Origin: Dermanyssus gallinae
Lineage: Eukaryota > Arthropoda > Arachnida > Mesostigmata > Dermanyssidae
DNA length: 64,000 nt
NCBI GenBank assembly: GCA_003439945.1
Contig: QVRM01002419.1
Span: 1 to 64,000 of the forward strand
Reading direction: 5' to 3'
Below the pieces are notes generated by a model that saw only the letters and a list, made by a program, of their open reading frames with translations, searched no databases and was not told where the DNA came from. Shown here piece after piece: positions 56,040 to 64,000 of this stretch. Position numbers and translations under genes: made by a program. The first letter of the stretch is position 1, and every line of letters begins with the position of its first letter.

Positions 56040-58300
56040 AGTAGATGTCATCATTATTATCGTCATCAGCATCGCATCATCATCACCACCACGACCACTA
56101 CCATCACCATCATCAACATGACCGTCGTTTCGTCGGCCTTCCGCTCCGATGTCATCGCCCATTGCTTCGAGCGCCCGGCAAAACTGCTGCTGTTGCTGTT
56201 GCCGTCCCGAGATCGGAGGAAACGGAGATTTCCGCTCAGTCCTCTGTCGTCGTTCACTTATGATTATGATTATTATTACTTTTGTTGCTTTCTTTAGCAC
56301 TGCTGCTCACCGCAGTAACAGTAGTAATGTGGTAGTAGTAGTTGGGGTATCTAAGTGGGATGCCATTCAAGTCGAGAGGGGTAAGGGCCAATCGAATGAA
56401 GAAGAATCTCTGCCGGACATTGCATCTTTATCTTTGTCGACGTCGTCGTCGTCGTTGTCGTCGCCGTTACCGAGGTTGCGGCGGAGGCAAGGCCGGCAGG
56501 AGTGGCCCAACCGGGTGTCCATGCTTGGAGACCCACGAAGCGTCTCACTAGCGTGCCTTTTAGCTTTTGGTGGCTGGAAACGTTGCTGTCGCTGCTGCTA
56601 ATGCTGCTGTTGCTGCGGCTGTGTGTGCTTGAGGAATAGACCTGTCGTAGTGTCGGCGGCCGTCGACTAGAGGAACCGTTTACCACAACGAACAGACGGG
56701 CCGAGGAATAGACGGACGGACAGACAGACAGACTGCTCGACCAACAGACAGACAGACATTCGATAGCGACAAGCAAAGGCAGGCAAGGGAAAGCTTAACG
56801 CAACGCTGTTGATGAGAACGAGAAGCAAGCAAAAACCTTCGAAGGATTTCTCTCATTCCCTTCCCGTCAGTTTCAGCCTCCCCCCGCTCCCCGCCAGTCA
56901 TCTTTCGCCTCACTACTGATGATCACTCGCATGATCAGTGACGTCAACGTCGTTCTGATTATCATCATCATCATTATCATCATCTCATCACTTGCCTACA
57001 CCCACGACGCCGGAACGTCGGACGTCGTAGGCGTGTAGGCGAGTGATGAGGACACAAGGGCCAGCCACCTTCACCATCGTGATGATCCATCACCCCATCA
57101 TTACGATGGCTATCATTAGACAGGGCAACGGAGGCCGTACCATCACCACCCTACTCCTCCTACGCAACTACAGCAACTACCTTTAAAAACAGCAACAGCA
57201 GAAACCTGGCAGGCAACAGAAACCAAGCAAGCGTATCGTAACAGGCGGCGGCGGCAAACAAAATCATCGTCTTTGATAGAGATGGGTTTAAGAGGAAGCA
57301 CTGCACACGAGACAGTGACAACAGCATACATCAAATGTACTAACGAACATCTATTAAAATCGAGTGCTCACACGCAGGCGAAGGCACGTGGGCAGCGCAC
57401 TCAGCAGCATCAACAGCACTGCCCATTCTCACCTAACAGGTTTGTGTGTGTGTGGGACTGAAAGGTTTCCAAGGGGCGTGTGGCAAAGGCGTCAGTCATC
57501 CTGTGGCAGTTGCTGCTCGACGAAGACGGTTAACGACGAGGTCAGACTGGGGAAAAAAGGCAATTTCGATACGCTACATTTGCCTAGCCGGCTTGCCTTC
57601 TACTTCATAACCGTTTAGCCGCCACAAGGTAGCTGAACCTCAACCAGGAGAGAGAGCAGATCCATGTCGAACGACGCGGCCGAGCGGCTGGGGGTCGAGA
57701 AAGTGTTTCGTTACGACCTGATCGGCGATTGCGGTTAGGGGTTCGATTTTGATCTGGGGTTGTGCCGTCGGTCATTGTCGTCCTCGTCGTCGTCATGATC
57801 GTCATAAGCAACAGCAGGAGCAGGCCTGCATACCAATGGGAACCTTATTTCTTTTTTTATGTCCGAAAGCAGGAAAGGCAGAGAAGTATAAGAGGCAGGG
57901 AAAGAGATAGATATAGAGAGAGCGGGGGGTGGAAAATTCTTCCCGTCTCATCTCCTTGCTCCTATTTCCAATCGGGATTTTGAGCGGCGGTGAGCGCTGC
58001 CGACAGCGTACGGGATCCTTTTTGCTCCAGACCCGCGCCTAGTCTTTATTTCCTTCATTACTCATTGTTGTCATCGTCATTGCCTTTGTTGGCTCGTCGC
58101 TCGATGGTCGCCGGTAAGTAGCCAAAAATCATCAGCCTCTTAGGAGGCTCAACATGTGACCCCGCTTCAAAACCAGTGTGCGGGCCGTGCCCGTTAACAT
58201 CACGCGCAGACGATCACGACGGCACACAGCAGATCCCTGCCATTCGATGGCCTCTCAGCCAAGAGACATCGTGATGAAGAGAGCCATCGGCAAAGGTGCG
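56040..58300. other. GC-richer region with trinucleotide repeats, no gene
   Basis: CAT/CAC repeats (56046-56120), GTC/TCG repeats (56440-56465) and a 27-bp-arm imperfect palindrome at 56984-57050. Many overlapping frames on both strands follow from composition. No domain or convincing splice pattern recognised. Confidence 0.4.
56984..57050. repeat. Imperfect palindrome
   Basis: Left arm CTCATCACTTGCCTACAC..ACGACG pairs with right arm CGTCGT..GTGTAGGCGAGTGATGAG, with few mismatches and about a 10-bp centre. It could form a hairpin. Function unknown. Confidence 0.7.
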
Positions 58301-58320
58301 CAAGTATACGACGCAAGTAC

Positions 58321-58465
58321 GCTCATGGACTTTGCGGCGGCACACCTACGCTCATAGACTTCACGGCGATATACCTGCGCTCATGGACTTCCCGGCGATA
58401 TACCTGCGCTCATGGACTTCACGGCGAGATACGTACGCCCATGGAATTCGCGGCTTATGTGCATA
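58321..58465. repeat. 29-bp minisatellite, about 5 units
   Basis: Units starting GCTCATGGACTT at 58321, 58350, 58379, 58408 and 58437, exactly 29 bp apart. The first and last units diverge most. The period is not a multiple of three, so it does not look coding. Confidence 0.9.
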
Positions 58466-59720
58466 CGTATGAAGACAAACAAAGCACTATGCATAGTGCA
58501 GCAGAGGAGGAGTTCAAATGAGAGGCGGGCTGCCTGGCAGTGAAGTGGCCTGCGGCCCGCGGTTGCGTCCATGGTCATCTGATGACAGCAGACGGGTCGC
58601 GCGCAGCAAAGCCCATGATGGGCAGAGCAAGCGAGCTGTATGCGCGAGATGCGTGCGCCAAAGCGCAGGATGGTAGCGATTTGTGGCTGGCCAGCAAAGG
58701 GGAGGGTTCGGCGCTTGTTGATTCGACGCTGCTATCGTCGCGTTTCGTCGACTCATTCGTCCGTTTATTCCTTCCTTGTGGTGAAGGTAGCGGGCGGTGA
58801 CGTTATCGCCAACGTCCATGATGGTGATCAGATCTCTAGCCGCCCATGGATGTTAGTGCTGCCAACAACAACAGCGGCAACAACAAGACACAGCAGCAGC
58901 AACAACAACAGCAACAGGAACACACGACAACAATAAAAGTAGCAGCAATAACAATAACAAAAACAGCGGCAGCAACAACAACAACAGCAGCACCACCAAC
59001 AACAACAGCAAAAGCAACAACAACAGCAACAGCTAACAACAACCATGACAACAATGTTGATGGTAATGACGACCACAAATAATGGCGCGGACGACTGACA
59101 TCTGATGGGCAAGCAACGGGTGGGCGAGATACATGGTGGACATGGCCGAAATGCGGCGGCGACGTGCTTCTGTTGTGGTGCACCGATGCACCGTAGTCGG
59201 TTAGCTGCCGGTGAGATCGTCGGTACTCGTAGGAGATTGTCTCGTATGCGTGCGTGCGTGCGTGCATAAACACACATTTGGCACGTCGTCCTGAACCGCA
59301 AAATCTCGATGCACGGCAGCAGCAGCAGCAGTGCCAGATGTACTAGTTGTAATATTATAATAATAATAATATATTTTTGAATACAAATTATTGTATTATA
59401 TACATGTATCACAATTACTAATACATTAGTTATATAGCATCTACGATATTGCTTAGATATTGTTGCTCGAGTGTCGGTGGCCACTCAACATTATCTTGGC
59501 GTTGCCTCTCTGTAGTTCCAATGACACCCTCTGTCGGAGGAACGCAAATAATAATAATAATAATAATAATAACGCGAGGCCATGTTTTTGAGACAGATGA
59601 TGTATTTGGCGGTGTGTAGAGGGAACGTGGCTTCCATTATAGGCGCCATGAACTGACAGAAAGCGAACAGAGCAAGATAAACATGATTTAAACGTTCATA
59701 CCTCACAATTGTATTAACTA

Positions 59721-59797
<77 letters not shown>

Positions 59798-62700
59798 TGT
59801 GTTTTTTCATCGTATGTCGAGTGGATGAGATTCTTAAAAATATTGTTGCATATCCGCCTTGGCCCACAAATATACGCAGTAAGCAAGTGGTATTAATTGA
59901 GCAGGCGATCAGGTGTTACGTCCATACTCATGCGAATCGAGTCATTTGTTCAATCAAGCCTGTTTATGTAGCATGTGTGTCATGTTTCGGAATATTGACG
60001 CTGTAAATATTAGTTAGAACTACGGACTTGACTTCGATTTCATAACCCATCTACTGTAAAAATCAATAACCCGTTTCACGAGGGCGCTGAATCTCTGTAT
60101 ATAGTCATCAGCTGGGAACTTTAGCCCGTATTTCAGGCCGCATCAGAGAAAGGGAAACAGTTTTATAAGATTGTACGCCCAAGTTAAGTACCACCGTAAC
60201 AATTCACCAGCAGTTTCCAATAGATAACGCACAAAGCAACATGTGGTACGGTGATGCTAGAAATAGACGCAATATTTGAACGACTGACATTTGCTACGCT
60301 GCGTAAACTCGACAGCCTCCGGCGTCCGTTTGTCTTCGGGTGTTGTACCTGTGTGGGTAGATAGGGGTGCAGAGGCGACCATCAGGGTTCGAAATCAGGA
60401 GCAAACCTTGCAGGCCATAGGCGAAATATCTCTAAACTCGAGTTAAAGCCCTCTTTTGATCTGCAGTCGTCGCTATAGTCGTGAAACGCAATGACAGCAT
60501 GAGACAGGGCGTTTTTGATTGCGCGAACGGTTTATCTCTTTACGTGCGTATATATACATATTTGATTACGTACATGCCTATATATATATATATATATATA
60601 TATACGGACATGTATATATAGGGCAGACCGCGTGGTTTTACATGTAATATAATACTTCTGGTAGGTCGAGTCCCAGTAGTAGTAGTAGTAGCAGCGCCAG
60701 TGACGTTCGAGGACTAAAAAGCAGTTGAACAGTTGGAGGGGGTAAGGGGTAACTATTTCTCACTTCTACTTCAACGAGTGCAACCCCAACGACTAATAGT
60801 ACACCAGGGGTGATAGCACTGCTGTAGAAGGGCAACAGTACGAGATGGAGAGAGAGAGAGCGATAGAGAACAATGCAAGAGGAAAATAGAGAGGAGAGAA
60901 GAGGGGACAAAGAGCGGGGAAAATAAAGGTGACGTCGGCGTGTTGCTGACGAGGCTTCGATGTGCTCCGTTAGCTTCGCTTGCGCGCTTGTCTGACCCAG
61001 CCGCTACGGGCTTATGGTTCTTGGCATAAACACTGCCTGATGGTGTTTTCGATAGAGAACGGAAAAGCAAGGGAGAGGGAGAGGGGGAGGGAGAGCGCGA
61101 GAGGACAAAGGAGAACGAGGGCTAGGAACGTCGAGAGAGGGACTAGGGAAGGAGGCTTCGACAGCTAGCATCCGTGGGGTGCTGCCGCGTCCGTCTGTGG
61201 CTAGCTTTGAGTGTCGAGTCGATGGGGAAACAAACTCAGCCAGGGAAAGACCGGAGGAGGAGGCTATCATCAACGCAGCACCTTATATCGGGACGGCAAC
61301 AACAGCAACAACAACAGCAACAGCAACAACAACAAAACAACAACAACAACAACAACAACAGCATCAACAACAAAACAACAACAACAACAGCAGCAGCAGC
61401 AACAACAACGTGAGCAACAAGGAAGACAACGTGGCTGTCGGCCTACGACGGACGAGCCAGTGACGACAACGGCGGGGCCCAAGAAGCGAGACGCGTCCGT
61501 TCGGCAGCGTCTGAATTTTATGGGGCACGGGGCTGAGGGTGATCGCCGCCCGGGGGGGGTGATGCCGACCAGCGCGGTCGGCGCGATTAGGCAAGATTGG
61601 GTTGAGCCAGCCGTACCGGGCGGGCAGAGCTTCAAGTCGGGGGGCAGAAGCGGCCAGGGAGGGCAGGCCTGAGGACGCCACTTCGAGTGCGGTGTCCGCG
61701 CGCGCGAGCGCGTTAAGGTTGGAGGACTCTCGGTGGTGGTGGCGGTGGTGCCGTAGTTGGACCGTGGTTTCCGCTGGCCCACTCACTTAGTCGGTCGCTA
61801 GCTAGCTAGCTCGTGCCTGTTGCCTGGCCGCCACGGAGTCACGGAGGTCACGGGCCACCGAACTGAAAGCCCCGACAGTTAGACAACTGCCGTCACCGGC
61901 AGCGCCTGCTGCTGCTGCTGCTGCTTCGGCTTACGCACGTCGGCCGATACGGGACTTTCGTTCATTGTTGTCATCATCGTGTCCAGGATCGTTCGGTTCA
62001 CTGCCGCCGCCGCCGCCGTTGCTATTCGAGGGGGGAGTTTCGTACGTTTCAATGCACTCGCCCTTGCTGATTGTCTGCCGTCGAATAGGAGGACGATTTT
62101 ACCGCTACAACCAGCATGCATACAGCATGGCGGGCACTTATCTGTTCAAATCTCTGAAAAACCTATATATGTTCATACATGTACGAGTATGCATACAAAC
62201 GTACATAGTGCACGCCAGTCTACGTTTGGCAGATATGCTATGCTCAGATCTAGAGAGACGACAAAGTATAAGGCTTTACAGGCTTTACGACACATGAGTA
62301 GGATTTCAAGAATTAAGGCGACACAAGACGTCACTCGTTTGAACTACACGTCTTTTGGTATATTGAGTTATTATCGAGTAGAATAAACGCTGTGGCCCAG
62401 AGAGGGATCTAACAAAAGTCAATCCTTGTACATTACATTATATCACAGTAGAATAAATAAAGAAGATTGAGATTATATTGCAATATCTTTATATATATAT
62501 AATAGGGGGCATTAAGGTCGGACCGAAGCGCTCTGCGTTCTAGCTAAGATTCTGCTATGGGGCATACGAGCGGGAAAAAGAAGCGATATATTCCTGGAGG
62601 TAAATTATACCAAGACCAGGAGTTGCAAAATAGGCTTTCTTAGAAAATATTTATTTTTACAAAATAAGTATTACACTGCATAGTCTTAGAGCATCATCGT

Positions 62701-63106
62701 ATTGGCGACGTTTAGCCGCTGCTGATGATCCGTAGGCCTGAGGTCTTGCGCCAGGTTGAGTTGCGCAAACGACCCGGTGGTTAGACACGTCACCGAACCA
62801 ATGTTTTCGGATACTGTTCTACACTGGGGGCCACATCGGTGGTCTTTTTAAACAAACGAGCAGACTGTGGTCTTCCACGGGCAGGTTTACGAATTATGTC
62901 ATCATAAAGCCGGTTATGTCGACCACAAAGTGCACGCAGAGCTCGTTCCATTTTATGATTATTTTTATATATTCACAATCTCTACGTGTTTTCGATTGAC
63001 ACTCCATCGTGAACTTGACAGCCGTACATGCTCTGGGTACGAAGAGATATTGTAAGGAGAGCGGAGGGCGAATATGTTTAAAGCATGTCATCTGCTAATT
63101 CGGACA

Positions 63107-63109
<3 letters not shown>
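58466..63109. other. No gene; low-complexity DNA
   Basis: CAA/CAG repeats at 58860-59045 and 61298-61410, (AAT)n at 59549-59571 and 59722-59795, (AGT)n at 60675-60690, (TA)n at 60580-60604. Long frames through the CAA blocks are open in several phases, including 61211-61672, without recognisable domains. I see no supported gene. Confidence 0.4.
59722..59795. repeat. (AAT)n microsatellite, 74 bp
   Basis: About 24 uninterrupted AAT units ending in ATGATGTG. Confidence 0.95.

Positions 63110-63148
<39 letters not shown>
63110..63148. repeat. (TA)n
   Basis: About 39 bp of (TA)n. From 63149 to 63872 no feature was recognised. Confidence 0.9.
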
Positions 63149-63151
<3 letters not shown>

Positions 63152-63872
63152 TGTAATACAACGTCCATCTATTCCAGTTACATGCATTAATCTTTTGTTG
63201 ACGTTTGTTTGACGGCTTACCCCAGATCACCATTACTATTAATATTATTACGATCACCTATTGTATGATTTTTCTTATCGTGATGGTCGTTCTAACAATC
63301 GAAGTCCAGTTTGAATGGCGGCACTTTTTGCTGCTTCTTCGCCATGGTCGTTGAAGTTGCGGCTGCTGTGCCTGTCGCAGCAACAGTAAACGAGTCCTTA
63401 CCACAGACAGAGAGGACGAGTCAGAGATCATTGGTGTGCTTCGAGCACCACCTTTGACATTCATTCGTAAAGCTAACTTGGGCTGTAAGCAATCCAATAG
63501 CAACGAGATAAGGACTAGCCAGGAAGCTTGTCCGGGCAACGGCCACAACGATCTCGACAACGAAGACGAGAGGACAATGGTGATTCTGGACGCCCATCGT
63601 GAACAATAGGGGACAAAGACGCCTACCGCGCCCCATCGCCTTCTCCCATTCCCCCCCTGAAATCGATGCAAGAGACACCGCGCCGCATGCACGAGAAAAC
63701 GAGAAGACTGGCTAGGGTTCGTCTGCAGCATTGGAAAGGTTAGCAAGCCTTTGAAGTCGGCGGACGTGTCGAAGAGGCCGTGAATCGGACAACGACTGAC
63801 GATCGAATTCGTACGCCGCGCGTCATTGTCACCAGCATCGCCTGATTAGCACATAGCCACGTGCTGCTGGTC

Positions 63873-63970
63873 GCTAACATTTAGCTCCTAGTTAGACGAC
63901 CCCTACCTACTTATATGTCTAACTAGAAGCTAAATGTTAGCTCCTAGTTAGACATATAAGTAGGTGGCTA
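63873..63970. repeat. Perfect 22-bp inverted repeat with direct-repeat flank
   Basis: The arms at 63905-63926 and 63944-63965 are perfect complements (ACCTACTTATATG...). The loop is 17 bp (63927-63943). The block GCTCCTAGTTAGAC occurs directly at 63884-63897 and again at 63940-63953. It may be the edge of a fold-back element running past the window end. Confidence 0.8.
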
Positions 63971-64000
63971 ATTGATACTATGTATTAAATGCATAGAGAA

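Noticed and set aside
61211..61672. 153-codon frame with Asn/Thr/Gln runs
   Set aside because: CAA repeats are open in all three phases and the opposite strand is open too. The non-repeat part matches no domain I recognise.
62557..62600. Short frame MGHTSGKKKRYIPG ending at a GTAAAT donor
   Set aside because: Too short to judge, no downstream exon recognised and no conserved family recalled.

Overview
The window looks like nuclear DNA of an invertebrate, most likely an arthropod. The genes are animal genes with spliceosomal introns. The Sgt1 orthologue has only CS and SGS domains and no TPR domain, as in insects. The sequence is crowded with long (TA)n microsatellites, Tc1/mariner elements and non-LTR retrotransposons, as in many arthropod genomes. 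I cannot fix the taxon further; a chelicerate or mite is only a guess.

Three protein-coding genes can be supported. (1) 17553-19610 (+) is an uninterrupted 685-codon frame for the kinesin-II motor subunit KIF3B/KLP68D, which drives anterograde intraflagellar and axonal transport. (2) 21944-24936 (-) is a three-exon Sgt1 (SUGT1) gene, an HSP90 co-chaperone, lying tail to tail with KIF3B. (3) 34456-53398 (-) holds four exons of the neural zinc-finger repressor scratch (scrt), with all five zinc fingers and the conserved motif upstream of them. Its 5' exon with the SNAG domain was not found and probably lies outside the window. The three genes have no obvious functional link.

Layout: 1-16.5 kb has no gene I can support. 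It holds decayed Tc3, mariner and IS630-like transposases, a long fold-back element (8331-9403), a 5'-truncated reverse transcriptase pseudogene (10033-11331) and tRNA-derived SINEs. 16.5-25 kb is the KIF3B/Sgt1 pair. 25-34.4 kb is an intergenic region of nested transposons. 34.4-53.4 kb is scrt, whose two large introns (9.2 and 7.3 kb) contain a 1.29-kb mariner, two solo LTRs, several MITEs and a 5.1-kb non-LTR retrotransposon with target-site duplication. 53.4-64 kb is probably scrt upstream or intronic DNA, GC-richer and full of CAA/CAG, AAT and TA repeats, without a recognisable gene.

The most informative part is transposon stratigraphy. Several insertions can be dated relative to one another because both target-site duplications are visible, and terminal-inverted-repeat elements repeatedly sit inside (TA)n tracts. 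I did not find a convincing unknown multi-gene system.
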